Shown here piece by piece: positions 37,786 through 46,702 of a stretch of DNA of 64,000 nucleotides. The position numbers were made by a program, and so were the translations under genes. Positions within the stretch are counted from its first letter, which is position 1, and every line of letters starts with the position of its first letter. Source of the stretch: Lujinxingia litoralis (GTDB lineage: Bacteria; Myxococcota_A; Bradymonadia; Bradymonadales; Bradymonadaceae); contig NZ_QHKO01000003.1 in assembly GCF_003260125.1 (NCBI RefSeq), positions 489,615 to 553,614 on the forward strand. Reading direction: 5' to 3'. The notes beneath the pieces are model-generated. The model was not told the DNA's origin, ran no database searches, and worked only from the letters and a program-made list of their open reading frames with translations.

Positions 37786-38369
37786 GTCGGTGGTCGGGCG
37801 AACGTGGGGAAAGTCTGGGGCGTGCATTTTTTGCGCGGGACATTCACCAGGTCGCCCGGGACCTTCTTGGCCGAGAGATCTGGTTCGGGAACCGGGGCGC
37901 ACGTCTGGTGGAGGTGGAGGTGTACGAGGGGGCCAACGACGCGGCCAGCCACGCGCGGAGCGGGCGGCCCACCGGGCGCACCTGGCCGATGTTTGCCGAG
38001 CCCGGGCGCGTGTACGTCTACCGAATCTACGGGATGCATCGCTGCCTGAACCTGCGGGCGCCCAGTGGGGTCGGAGCGGGAGCCATTCTGGTGCGGGCCG
38101 CCCAGCCGCTGAGCGGTTTTGAGCCCGAGGTGCATCGCCGGCGCCGACTCAGCGGGCCCGGGTTGCTGTGCAAAACGATGGGGATTGATGAGCGCCTCAG
38201 CGGCGCCTGGGTGGGGCAGGGGCTGGTGCTGCGGGAAGGAGAACCCGTGGCGGAGGAGCGGGTCGTGACCCGACCCCGCGTGGGGCTCAATGAGGCGCGT
38301 TGCCAGGAAGCCACGCACTGGCCCTGGCGCTACATCATCGAAGATTCGCCCTGGATCTCGCGCCGCTGA
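37782..38369 (+). CDS. mpg: 3-methyladenine DNA glycosylase (AAG/MPG family)
   Basis: 195 residues. The enzyme excises alkylated purines for base-excision repair. Diagnostic blocks: ARDLLGREIWFGN, the catalytic glutamate in LVEVEVYEGANDAASHA, YVYRIYGMHRCLN (intercalating Tyr region), AILVRAAQPL, and the C-terminal SGPGLLCKTMGI. Length and order are those of the mammalian AAG-type bacterial homologues. It overlaps the PNPOx-fold gene by 4 bases, so the two are translated together. Confidence 0.95.
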   Translation: MSRWSGERGESLGRAFFARDIHQVARDLLGREIWFGNRGARLVEVEVYEGANDAASHARSGRPTGRTWPMFAEPGRVYVYRIYGMHRCLNLRAPSGVGAGAILVRAAQPLSGFEPEVHRRRRLSGPGLLCKTMGIDERLSGAWVGQGLVLREGEPVAEERVVTRPRVGLNEARCQEATHWPWRYIIEDSPWISRR

Positions 38370-38403
38370 AGGGCTCGCCGGCTGGCGAGGCGGCCGCGTG
38401 CGC

Positions 38404-39957
38404 TTAGAGCAGCAGGGCCAAAAGCCCCAGAATCACGACCAGAAGGAGCGCCGCGACCAGGCCGCGGACACCGCCGGGGATGCGCTCGGCGAGGGAGCGC
38501 TGCGGCGGTGGGGGACTGAGATCAAAGGTGTGGGAGATGCGGTAGCCGCTTTTCTTGGGGGCGGGACGAGGCAGGCGACGATCGCGCTCGTTTTGGGGCA
38601 GCGTGGAGCGAACCAGGCCAAGTTCCAGCATGCGCGGTGAGGGCCCGATGTCGATCGGGAGCTCCATGGCGTAGCCCGACGACACAAAGTTGAGATCCTG
38701 TCGGGGGCGCAGCGCCTCGACGGTGACCTCATCGAGTTCGGAGGCCTCGGAGGCCGCCTTTTCGAGATCGTCGAGGGCTTCGTCGAGGGCTTCCTCGTCG
38801 AGTTCGAGTTCGGGGCTGATGGCCTCGGCGATGATGAGGTCGTCGTCCGGATCGTGAGCCGGAAGCGCGTCGTCTTCGGCGTTCTCGTCGTCGGGGGGAG
38901 TGTCGCCCACGGTGATGTTCCAGCGCGACCGACCGCCGGCGCTCTCGCGCTGGGCTTTGTCGGCTTCGTCCGGGGGTGGGCTCAGGACGTCGTCGCTCGC
39001 TACGCGGGTCTCGAGCGTGGGCTCATCGTCAGACGCGGTGCTCGGCTCTGGCGAGCGCTCTTGTGGGTGAGGCTCGTCGGCGGCCTCGGCGCGCTCTTGT
39101 TGGGGGGCCTCTTCGGTCTCGTCGAGAGGGTTGGCGAGTTCGGTGCCCTCGTCGCTCTCGTCGTCGGCGTCTTGGAGCGCGGCGCTCTCATCGTCGGAGC
39201 CCTTGTCGTCGGTGGCGGCGCTGAGCTCCTCCAGCGCATCGCTGAGTTCTTCCAGCGCGTCGTCATCTGCGTCGCTGTCTGGCGCGGCGAAGCGCTCCAC
39301 CGGGGGAAGCTCCCGCAGCTCCGTCACCTCGTCAGGGCCCGCAAAACCCTCCTCGTCCAATTCGCCGAGCTCATCCATGCGCGGCTGAGCGTTGAGTTCG
39401 GGTTTGGTGAGCTCGGCCGTGGCGAAGAGATCTTCGGGGAGGTCGTGGCGGCCCAGGCGGCGCGTGGCGATGGCCGGGGCAGCAGGCTCGGCCTGCGGGG
39501 CGGGAGCCTCGTCGGGGGCCTGGCGCTCGGCGCCTTCGGAGAGGAGCGCCAGGGTGCGCTCGGTCATGACGGTGATTTCAGAGGCGTCGTGGGCTACGCC
39601 CTCCACGCCCTCGGGAGGCTCGGGAGGTGGGGGGAAGTCCAGGTCGTCGGCCGGCGGCTCGGGGAGCGGAGCGCGGCGGCGCGCCGGGCGCAAGATTCCG
39701 GAGGCGGGGACCGGTCGGGAGGGCGTAGAAGGCACGTGCCGGGCGGTGACCACCGTGTCGGGGGTGTTCTTGTGCGCTTCCTCCAGCGAGGCAAAGAGCG
39801 GGGCAAAGCCGGGGTGTTCGCCGATGGGCGCCCAGCGCTCGGTGCTCGGGTCGTGGAGGAGGTCGGCCGGGCGAATCACCCAGTTGCGGATGAGTTTTTC
39901 GACCTTCGCCTGAGAGTCACATTTGTAGTGACGTATGTCAGTCTTGATGCGGAACAT
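38404..39957 (-). CDS. Acidic, tail-anchored hypothetical protein with GYF_2-like N-terminus
   Basis: 517 residues. The first ~55 residues (KCDSQAKVEKLIRNWVIRPADLLHDP...WAPIGEHPGF) look like the small GYF_2/DUF4339-type domain: a short strand/helix unit that ends in a W-x-P-I pattern. Residues ~60-420 are strongly acidic, Ala/Pro/Glu/Asp-rich and likely disordered. The last ~20 residues are one hydrophobic helix (GLVAALLLVVILGLLALLL), so the chain is anchored by its C-terminus with a long cytosolic part. No enzyme motif. It converges on the glycosylase gene 34 bases away and lies downstream of the HEAT-repeat gene. Confidence 0.75.
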   Translation of the reverse strand: MFRIKTDIRHYKCDSQAKVEKLIRNWVIRPADLLHDPSTERWAPIGEHPGFAPLFASLEEAHKNTPDTVVTARHVPSTPSRPVPASGILRPARRRAPLPEPPADDLDFPPPPEPPEGVEGVAHDASEITVMTERTLALLSEGAERQAPDEAPAPQAEPAAPAIATRRLGRHDLPEDLFATAELTKPELNAQPRMDELGELDEEGFAGPDEVTELRELPPVERFAAPDSDADDDALEELSDALEELSAATDDKGSDDESAALQDADDESDEGTELANPLDETEEAPQQERAEAADEPHPQERSPEPSTASDDEPTLETRVASDDVLSPPPDEADKAQRESAGGRSRWNITVGDTPPDDENAEDDALPAHDPDDDLIIAEAISPELELDEEALDEALDDLEKAASEASELDEVTVEALRPRQDLNFVSSGYAMELPIDIGPSPRMLELGLVRSTLPQNERDRRLPRPAPKKSGYRISHTFDLSPPPPQRSLAERIPGGVRGLVAALLLVVILGLLALLL

Positions 39958-40039
39958 TCAAGCACCGGCGGTCGGACTCGGAGAATGCGATCAAAGTGAA
40001 GGGGAGCTTAAAGTGCGCGGGCGTCAAACTCAACAGGTA

Positions 40040-41332
40040 TCAACGTTGGACGCGAGCCATTTGACGCAGGATTTCGTCGGCGACATCGCGGGTGCGCACA
40101 TCTTGCTCCGGGTCGTTGACCAGGCGGACCAGCCAGTCCTGGTGCGAAAAGGGATCGGTGTTGCCCACGGTTTTAAGCCATTTGAGGCGGACCGATTCGC
40201 CCCAGACCACGTGGTGGATGCGTTCGTCGGGCTCCTGGAAGGTCAGCGGCTCGCAGAAAAGCTCGGGGTCAACGCGTTGGAAGCTGCGCCGGGCCCAGAT
40301 GGTGTCGTCTTTGGTGGAGACCATTTTAAAGGCTTCCAACGCGGCGCAGCGTCGCGCACCGTGGGGCAGGGTTTCGACGCGCTTCTTGACCTGCTGGCGA
40401 GCCTCGGGGGAGCCGATGCGCGCCAGCGCCCAGTAGGCGTAGGCGGCGACTTCATCTGCGGGGTCGTCGATATGCGGGAGAATGGCGGGCACGGCAAAGG
40501 GGTCGGCCAGGGAGGCCAGGCCGCGAAAGGCCCCCAGGCGTACTTCGGTGGGTTGGTCGGCGGCGATGAGGGCTTCTAAGGTGGTGCGATTCTTCTCGCT
40601 GCGCGGGAGCTTGCCCAGGGCGTAGGCGGCTTGAGCGCGGGTGCCGATGTCGGAGTGGTCGGTGGCCAGGGCAATCAGCGCTTCATCGGCGCGGTCGACG
40701 TTGAGGGCGCCAGCGGTCCAGGCGGCGCGCTGGCGTACCTGGTCGTCGGGATCGTCGAGCGCGTCGACGATCATCGTGTGCAGGGCCGGGCGCTCCCAGA
40801 TGCGGTTGTTGATCGGGTCGGCCAGCTTGGTCAGTGAGGCCAGGCGCTCGTCGGGGTCTTCGGCGCGCATGCGCACCTGAAAGAAGGCCTCGTTATGATA
40901 GCGATCAAAGAAGCCGCCGGTGAGCTGGTTGACCGCAAACCCGTTGACGAGCACGCCGATGAGGATGATGGCGATGAACTCGGCGTTGTGGTCCTGAACG
41001 GCCATCATCTCTTCGGTGGCGTTGGCGCCCTTGCCCGGACGCTCGCCAAGGAGAGCGCGCTGCCGCCAGCCCGGGGTGAAGAAGAGGTCGCCTAAAAGGG
41101 CGGCCTGCAAGAAGGCGGCGACGACCAGGACAAAGAGGTTGGCGGTGATGAGGAGGATATTGAGCAGCGCGGAGCTGCTAAAGTTAAGGATGTAGTCGCT
41201 GCTCCAGAGGGGGCAGGCAATCGCCAGCGCGCTTCCCACCAGGGTGGTCACCACCAGGCGAGCGCGGCTGCGGGCCGGCCAGCGCAGGAGCCCCCATTGG
41301 GAGACATCGGTGACGAGTTTGGGACGTTCCAT
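40040..41332 (-). CDS. Membrane protein with HEAT-like repeats
   Basis: 430 residues. Three hydrophobic segments (~25-45, ~55-85, ~120-145) are followed by a soluble region (~165-430) of HEAT/PBS-lyase-like repeats, each a helix pair ending in patterns such as ALDDPDDQVRQRAAWTAG, IGTRAQAAYALGKL, and DEVAAYAYWALARIG. HEAT arrays are protein-binding scaffolds; the partner is unknown. ATG 41332 is used; an in-frame TTG at 41365 would add 11 residues. It lies between the tail-anchored protein and the SDR on the same strand. Confidence 0.8.
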   Translation of the reverse strand: MERPKLVTDVSQWGLLRWPARSRARLVVTTLVGSALAIACPLWSSDYILNFSSSALLNILLITANLFVLVVAAFLQAALLGDLFFTPGWRQRALLGERPGKGANATEEMMAVQDHNAEFIAIILIGVLVNGFAVNQLTGGFFDRYHNEAFFQVRMRAEDPDERLASLTKLADPINNRIWERPALHTMIVDALDDPDDQVRQRAAWTAGALNVDRADEALIALATDHSDIGTRAQAAYALGKLPRSEKNRTTLEALIAADQPTEVRLGAFRGLASLADPFAVPAILPHIDDPADEVAAYAYWALARIGSPEARQQVKKRVETLPHGARRCAALEAFKMVSTKDDTIWARRSFQRVDPELFCEPLTFQEPDERIHHVVWGESVRLKWLKTVGNTDPFSHQDWLVRLVNDPEQDVRTRDVADEILRQMARVQR

Positions 41333-41408
41333 GAAGGTCGTGTGGGTGAGGGAAGGTTGAGCCAAGCGTCAGGACGCCCGGGAGAACAGCGCGAGGGGCA
41401 CGGGCATT

Positions 41409-42173
41409 TCAGCCGTAGATCTTCTCGGTGGCCCAGAGGGCCAGGGGCCGGGGGATAAAACGGGAGAAGAAGGTAAAGGCCTTGATCGACACGCCGTAGA
41501 CCGAGAGGAGCCGGCGGCGCTCGGCGTCTTTGAGGGCGCGAGCGACGACTTTTTCGGGGCTGGCCATCACCCCGGGAGGGCCGCTCTTGGCGCCGCCTTC
41601 GGTGGCGGCGACATCGAAGAACTCGGTCTGGACCGGGCCGGGGCAGACCGCGGTGACGCCGATGCCCCGGGGGCGTACTTCGCGGGCCAGGGCGTTGGAG
41701 AAGTTGACCACGTAGGCCTTGGAGGCGGCGTAGACCGAGAAGTTGGTGATCGGCAAAAAGCCCGCGGAGCTGGCCACCTGGATGATGCGGCTGCCGGCCG
41801 AGCAGAAGGGCAGCGCCCGCTGGGTGAGATCGGTGAGCGCGCGGATGTTGAGGTCGAGCATCTGCAGGTTGCTCTGTGGGGGGATGGCCTCGAAGCGCCC
41901 GATTTTTCCGAAGCCGGCGTTGTTGATGAGCCAGGCCACGTTGGGGGCCTCCTGCTCCAGCGCCCGGGAGACTTCGTCGAAGCTGGAAGGCACGCAGAGG
42001 TCGAGGGCGAAGATGCGCGCGCGGGCGTGGGTGAGTTCGCTGGCGAGCTCTTCCATGCGCTCTTTGCGTCTGGCGATGAGCCAGATTTCGTCGAGATCGC
42101 CGCGGGCGTCGAGCTGCAGGGCAAAGTGGCGTCCCATGCCGGCGGAGGCGCCGGTGATGATGGCGATGTTCAT
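41409..42173 (-). CDS. Short-chain dehydrogenase/reductase
   Basis: 254 residues, classical SDR: coenzyme motif TGASAGMGRHFA (~7-18), NNAG at ~85 (WLINNAGFG), catalytic Ser and Tyr/Lys in SSAGFLPITNFSVYAASK (~132-150), and PGPVQTEF. The RRKERM sequence after strand 2 favours NADP(H). The closest known groups act on fatty or carbonyl compounds, but the substrate is open. It is divergent from the antiporter gene across ~210 bases and leads the leftward group with the HEAT protein. Confidence 0.92.
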   Translation of the reverse strand: MNIAIITGASAGMGRHFALQLDARGDLDEIWLIARRKERMEELASELTHARARIFALDLCVPSSFDEVSRALEQEAPNVAWLINNAGFGKIGRFEAIPPQSNLQMLDLNIRALTDLTQRALPFCSAGSRIIQVASSAGFLPITNFSVYAASKAYVVNFSNALAREVRPRGIGVTAVCPGPVQTEFFDVAATEGGAKSGPPGVMASPEKVVARALKDAERRRLLSVYGVSIKAFTFFSRFIPRPLALWATEKIYG

Positions 42174-42385
42174 AGCTAAGGCTCCGGTTCAGATCCAAAA
42201 CTTCGGGGGCCGCGGGAGTGTAAGAGCCCGGTGGTCGGTTGTCGATGGGTCGGCGTCGGGCTCGCGGCCCAGGGAATGTGCAGGTGGCGCGCCAGGGCGT
42301 ACATACGGTAAAACGCGCGGCGAAGATAGGTTTGAAGCGTCTGTACCGGGCTTGCAGGTCGGGCTCGGGCTAGCTGGCAATTGAG

Positions 42386-44401
42386 GTGTTTTTGGATTTT
42401 GGACCGAGCGTAACCTTTCCTTTCTCCAACCCGGTCTTGATCTTTGCGACCCTGATGGCGTTGATTTTTCTGGCGCCGCAGGTGGTCACCCGCTTGAAGA
42501 TCCCGGGGATGGTGGGCCTGATTCTGGGCGGCGCGCTGGTTGGCCCTTCGGCGTTTAATCTGCTGGCGCGCGACGCGACGATTGTGCTTCTGGGCACAGT
42601 GGGGCTGCTCTACCTGATGTTTCAGGCGGGGCTTTCGCTGGATCTGGGGCGTTTTAATACGCTTAAGGGTCGCAGCGTGGTCTTCGGGCTCTTTTCGTTC
42701 TTTATCCCTCAACTGCTGACGCTGTGGGTCTCGCTGCGATTTTTGGGGTATTCGCTGGAGGCGGCGCTCTTGCTGGGGTCGATCATCGGCTCGCACACGC
42801 TGATCGCTTACCCGATTGTGGCGCGGCTGGGGTTGATGAAGAACACCGCGGTGACCATGACGCTGGGGGGCACGCTGGTCACCGATACGCTCTCGCTGGC
42901 GATTCTGGCGATTGTGATGGCCTGGCATAGTGGCGATGTCGCGGCGATTGACTGGGCGGTCTTCGGCGGGGCGGTGGCGGCGTATGTGGCCGTGGTGCTG
43001 CTGGGGTTGCCGCGGCTGGGGTACGCGTTTTTTCGGACGGTGCGCAACAGCCCGGAGATGGAGTTCGGGTTTTTGATGACGGTGCTCTTCTTTACGGCCT
43101 GGCTGGCGGAGGCGGTGGGTCTGGCGCCGATCATCGGGGCGTTTATCGGGGGTCTGGCGCTCAATCGTCTGGTGCCGGAGCAGAGCACGTTGATGGCGCG
43201 GATTCGCTTTAATGGCGAGGCGCTCTTCGTGCCCTTTTTCCTGATCTCGGTGGGGTTGTTGATCGACTTCGAGGTGCTGTTCAGCAGCCTGGCGTTGTGG
43301 AAGCTGGCGGCGGTGCTGATCGCGCTGGTCAGCGTCGGGAAGCTGGTGGCGGCGCTGATTGTGCGCTCGATCTTTAAGTACAGCGCGGCCGAGGGGTGGA
43401 CGATCTACGGGTTGAGCGTGCCGCAGGCCGCGGCGACGCTGGCGGTGACGCTGATCGGGTATGAGGCGAGCATTTTTGACGCGACGCTGGTCAATGCGGT
43501 GGTGGTCATGATTCTGGCGACGTGCATTCTGGGGCCGGCGCTGGTGGAGAAGTACGGTCTGGAGATGGCGCATCGGGCGGAGGCCGAGCCGGTGGAGCAG
43601 CGCTTTGGGCGCGAGCGTCTGCTGGTGCCGGTGGCCAACCCGAAGACCTCGGATGAGCTCTTTGATCTGGCGCTCTATATGCGCGATCCCAAGTGCAAGG
43701 AGCCGGTATATCCGCTGATGGTGGTGACCGACGGGCAGGATGCCGAGGAGCGTCTGCTGACCAAGCGCAAGATGCTCGACCATTTTGTGACCAAGGGGGC
43801 CGAGGCCGGGGTGTCGGTGCGTCCGCTGGCGCGCATCGCGATGAACGTGGCCAACGGGATTGCCCGGGTGGCCCGGGAGGAGCGGGCCTCGATGGTGCTC
43901 ATCGGGTGGAGCGGGCAGGTGTCTACCCGGGAGCGAATCTTCGGCACGGTGCTCGACCAGCTTCTCGACGAGACGCGTCAGCTGCTCTTTGTGAACCGGA
44001 TCTCCGAGCCGCTGGCGACCACCGAGAAGGTGGTGCTGGCGGTGCCGCCTTTTGCGGAGCGCTCCCCGGGATTTTTTGAGGCGGTCAATTCTGTGAAATT
44101 GCTGGCGTCACGGCTCGATGCGGAGCTGGTGGTCGTGTGTGAGGCGCGCCACCTGGAGCACGACCGCAGCTACGTGGATTCGATTGAGCCGGAGCTCGAC
44201 GCTGACTACGTGCCGGTTGAGGCCTGGTCGACGCTGGCGCAGACGCTGGACAACGTGGTCGAGCGCGGAGCGATGATCTTTGCGCTCAGCGCCCGTCCGC
44301 GCTCCGCGCCCTGGATTCCGGAGCTGGATCGCTTGCCCCGGGTTCTGAGCGAGCGTTATCCGGACAACTCGCTGTCGGTGGTGTTCCTCTCGGAGTACTG
44401 A
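42386..44401 (+). CDS. CPA2-type cation:proton antiporter with universal-stress C-terminus
   Basis: 671 residues. Residues ~1-385 hold about 12 membrane helices of the Kef/NhaP-like CPA2 family: LKIPGMVGLILGGALVGPSAFNLL at the start and LFVPFFLISVGLLIDF in the second half. Residues ~405-540 and ~550-670 are two universal stress (UspA)-like halves (RLLVPVANPKTSDELFDLAL and VVLAVPPFAERSPGFFEAV). It exchanges Na+ or K+ for protons in the inner membrane, with the Usp part perhaps regulatory. GTG 42386 is the start. The 3' end overlaps the convergent gene by 46 bases. Confidence 0.9.
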   Translation: MFLDFGPSVTFPFSNPVLIFATLMALIFLAPQVVTRLKIPGMVGLILGGALVGPSAFNLLARDATIVLLGTVGLLYLMFQAGLSLDLGRFNTLKGRSVVFGLFSFFIPQLLTLWVSLRFLGYSLEAALLLGSIIGSHTLIAYPIVARLGLMKNTAVTMTLGGTLVTDTLSLAILAIVMAWHSGDVAAIDWAVFGGAVAAYVAVVLLGLPRLGYAFFRTVRNSPEMEFGFLMTVLFFTAWLAEAVGLAPIIGAFIGGLALNRLVPEQSTLMARIRFNGEALFVPFFLISVGLLIDFEVLFSSLALWKLAAVLIALVSVGKLVAALIVRSIFKYSAAEGWTIYGLSVPQAAATLAVTLIGYEASIFDATLVNAVVVMILATCILGPALVEKYGLEMAHRAEAEPVEQRFGRERLLVPVANPKTSDELFDLALYMRDPKCKEPVYPLMVVTDGQDAEERLLTKRKMLDHFVTKGAEAGVSVRPLARIAMNVANGIARVAREERASMVLIGWSGQVSTRERIFGTVLDQLLDETRQLLFVNRISEPLATTEKVVLAVPPFAERSPGFFEAVNSVKLLASRLDAELVVVCEARHLEHDRSYVDSIEPELDADYVPVEAWSTLAQTLDNVVERGAMIFALSARPRSAPWIPELDRLPRVLSERYPDNSLSVVFLSEY

Positions 44402-46218
44402 GAGGAGTGTGCCGCGGGGGGGCGGGGGGCCAGGAGGGTGTGCAGGCGTTGGGTCAGCGCGCTGTGCAGGGCGTCGTGCTCGGGGGTGGCGGCCAGCAGG
44501 GTGAGCAGGGCCTCTAGTGCCGGGTCGATGGCGAGCTCCACCTGGAGGGTGTGCTTTTGGGGGCAGGGCTCGCAGCGCAGGCCGGAGGAGGCATGGAGGT
44601 GGGAGGTGCTCAGCATCGCGTCGAGGGGGACCCGGGCCAGAAGTTGGCGCAGGACATGGAGGTGATGGCCCTGGTCGGGGTCCTCGTCGAGCCAGGTAAG
44701 GAGCGGGCGCAGATCGATGCGTGCCGCGGCGGCGGGGCCTTCGAGGAGACCGGCATCGCGGGCGGCGGCCAGCGCCAGGGCCAGCAGGCGCAGGGCGTCT
44801 TGAAGTTCGAGGGATTCGAAGAGGCGGTGGCCCTGGAGGACGACGCCGGCGGCCAGGTTGGCCAGGGCGTCGGCGCAGGCGCCGGCCAGGTCCAGCGTTT
44901 CGGTGGCCCGCTCCAGCAGCGGCGCCTCCAGGCGCGCGCGGGCGCCCAGGGGGGCCGGGGCTTCGCCCTGGCGCCAGGCGCCACAGAGGCGTGCCAGGCG
45001 GTCGGCCAGCGCGGCGCGCGGGCCTTCGGCCCGCCAGCTCGCGCGTTCAAACCTGGCGAGATCGGCCTGCTTGTCGCTGAGCCCCTGGCGTTGTCCGGCC
45101 AGGACGAGCTCGCGCAGCTCTTCTTCGCGCAGCTTGAGAGCCTGGCGCAGGGGTTCGCGCAGGACCAGGTCGGTCATCGCGCTGAGATCGCTTAAGTTGA
45201 GCACATGCAGGCAGTAATGTGCGTAGTGGGTGGCCTCGCGCAGGGTGATGTCGCGGGAGTCGGCCAGTTCAGCGCAGTCGCCGCGCAGGTAGTTGGTCCA
45301 GGGCTGGAGCGAGGCCAGGGGCAGCGCGCCCTGGAGGTGGTGCAGGAAGAGGTGGCGCGTTTCGATGAGCGCCCGGGCCAGCGCCAGGAGTGCCGGGTCG
45401 TCGGCAAAGAGGGTGAATCGCGCCAGGTAATGTTGGAGTTCGCGGGTCGAGGGCATGGGCTGCCCGCTGGCCGGGGCAAAGGCCAACGCGACGCGCACGG
45501 CCACCAGCAGGCCCTGTTGTTCCAGATTGGCGATGAGGCTGCGTTCAAAGTCTTGAGAGCGTTGCTTGAGCTGGCTGAGCTGGAGGGGGGCGCGTTTGTA
45601 ATCGTGGTCTTCGAAATCGCGCAGCAGGGTCAGTCCGCAGGCGCGGCGTTCGATGGGCCAGGGGGGGAGCAGCTCTTCAAAGTCGGTGATATGGGGGCTT
45701 TCGATGACGCTGGCCATCAGTCCGGCCTGTGCCACGAGTCGATCCAGGGCGCGGGCCGCGGGCAGTTCCAGGAGTTCACCCAGCGCCTGTTCATCGAGCA
45801 TCACGCGGGCCATGGCGAGCTGGCGCGGGTCGTCGGTGGGCGTCTGGGGCTCGTCGTTTTGCCGGGGAGCGCGATGGATGGCGGTGGTGCAGGCCAGGGC
45901 GTGAGCGCGCTCCAGGCGGCGGCGCACCGCGTCTTCTCCCTGGTGGATGATCAGTCCCTGCTCGCTGAGCTCTCGGGTGAGGGCATCTGGCGAGAGTTTG
46001 CCCTCTTCCCAGGCGGCGTAGAGGGGGACCAGGGGGAGGCGAGCGCAGGCGCTGGCGAGGACCTCCGGGGAGAGCTCCTGGGCCAGGTTGAGAGCGGCGA
46101 TGGCCAGGTGGCGCAGCGCGGCGGCGTCGGCGGTGTCGTGCTGCCGATGGGGATCGACGAGGCGTTGAAGCAGGGCGCAGGCCTGATGGCGGCGCCGAGC
46201 GCTATCGGAGGAGATCAT
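44356..46218 (-). CDS. Large helical hypothetical protein
   Basis: 620 residues from ATG 46218, which has GGAAGG upstream; in-frame ATGs at 46269 and 46281 and a GTG at 46296 are possible but lack ribosome sites. Leu/Ala/Arg-rich and almost entirely helical, without signal peptide, membrane segment or known motif. Late cysteines (CEPCPQ, ~575) are isolated. The C-terminus overlaps the antiporter's end by 46 bases on the opposite strand. The N-terminus faces the DnaA-box cluster. No function can be suggested. Confidence 0.7.
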   Translation of the reverse strand: MISSDSARRRHQACALLQRLVDPHRQHDTADAAALRHLAIAALNLAQELSPEVLASACARLPLVPLYAAWEEGKLSPDALTRELSEQGLIIHQGEDAVRRRLERAHALACTTAIHRAPRQNDEPQTPTDDPRQLAMARVMLDEQALGELLELPAARALDRLVAQAGLMASVIESPHITDFEELLPPWPIERRACGLTLLRDFEDHDYKRAPLQLSQLKQRSQDFERSLIANLEQQGLLVAVRVALAFAPASGQPMPSTRELQHYLARFTLFADDPALLALARALIETRHLFLHHLQGALPLASLQPWTNYLRGDCAELADSRDITLREATHYAHYCLHVLNLSDLSAMTDLVLREPLRQALKLREEELRELVLAGQRQGLSDKQADLARFERASWRAEGPRAALADRLARLCGAWRQGEAPAPLGARARLEAPLLERATETLDLAGACADALANLAAGVVLQGHRLFESLELQDALRLLALALAAARDAGLLEGPAAAARIDLRPLLTWLDEDPDQGHHLHVLRQLLARVPLDAMLSTSHLHASSGLRCEPCPQKHTLQVELAIDPALEALLTLLAATPEHDALHSALTQRLHTLLAPRPPAAHSSQYSERNTTDSELSG

Positions 46219-46324
46219 CGCGACCTTCCGTGGTGTTTGCGAGGCGATGCGCGGTTGGGATTCATCCATGAATCGAGTCATTGGGGCGCCGCGCACCTGA
46301 ATAGGCTTGCAGACGATAGCCGAA

Positions 46325-46398
46325 TTTTACACAGGGAGGCAACCGGTTTGCGTGCAAAACCTGTGGAAAATCAGCGCTGTGGAAAAGTCTGTGGAAAA
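46325..46398. promoter_or_regulatory. Cluster of four DnaA-box-like 9-mers
   Basis: TTTTACACA at 46325-46333 and three TGTGGAAAA (reverse complement TTTTCCACA) at 46362-46370, 46378-46386 and 46390-46398. All four fit the relaxed DnaA consensus TTWTNCACA within 74 bases. Confidence 0.55.
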
Positions 46399-46502
46399 CC
46401 TTTGGGCATCGGTGGAGTGTTGTCTGCGCAGTCTGGCGAGCAGAGGGAGTAAGGGTTGACCAGGAAGGGGCGCGGAGGGGTTGTCGGGCGCTTAAATTCG
46501 TA

Positions 46503-46521
46503 TTGGCAAGAGTCTTGCTTT
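46503..46521 (+). promoter_or_regulatory. Sigma-54 (-24/-12) promoter
   Basis: TTGGCAAG-AGTC-TTGCTTT. The invariant GG and GC are separated by 10 bases, and only one position (A for C after TTGGCA) departs from TTGGCAC-N5-TTGCT. It points toward the lipoprotein gene at 46703. Confidence 0.75.
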
Positions 46522-46702
46522 AGTGGGGGCCGGCAGCTGTCCCCCGGACGAAGCCCCGGGGATGAGCGGTCCGGTTGAATGAAGCATTTATCTGGCCGGG
46601 CGTCCGTAGCGAGCGTGCAGTGCAGATACGATGAGAAGTGCCGACCTCAGCCCGAGCGGAGAGGCCGGGCAGAAGAGACTCTTAACCGATACGAGGTGAG
46701 CG

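Larger units (their letters stand above)
46219..46702. other. Intergenic region with DnaA-box-like cluster and sigma-54 promoter
   Basis: 484 bases between divergent genes. Left part: four DnaA-box-like 9-mers. Centre: -24/-12 promoter at 46503. Right part: ~180 bases of leader to the lipoprotein gene, GC-rich, with short inverted repeats (CCCCGG near 46544-46562) but no riboswitch I can recognise. Confidence 0.6.

Noticed and set aside
46540..46700. Riboswitch in the lipoprotein leader
   Set aside because: Short inverted repeats exist, but no known riboswitch core could be recognised.
46219..46702. Chromosomal origin oriC
   Set aside because: No dnaA, dnaN, gidA or rpmH nearby and no AT-rich unwinding element; only the 9-mers support it.
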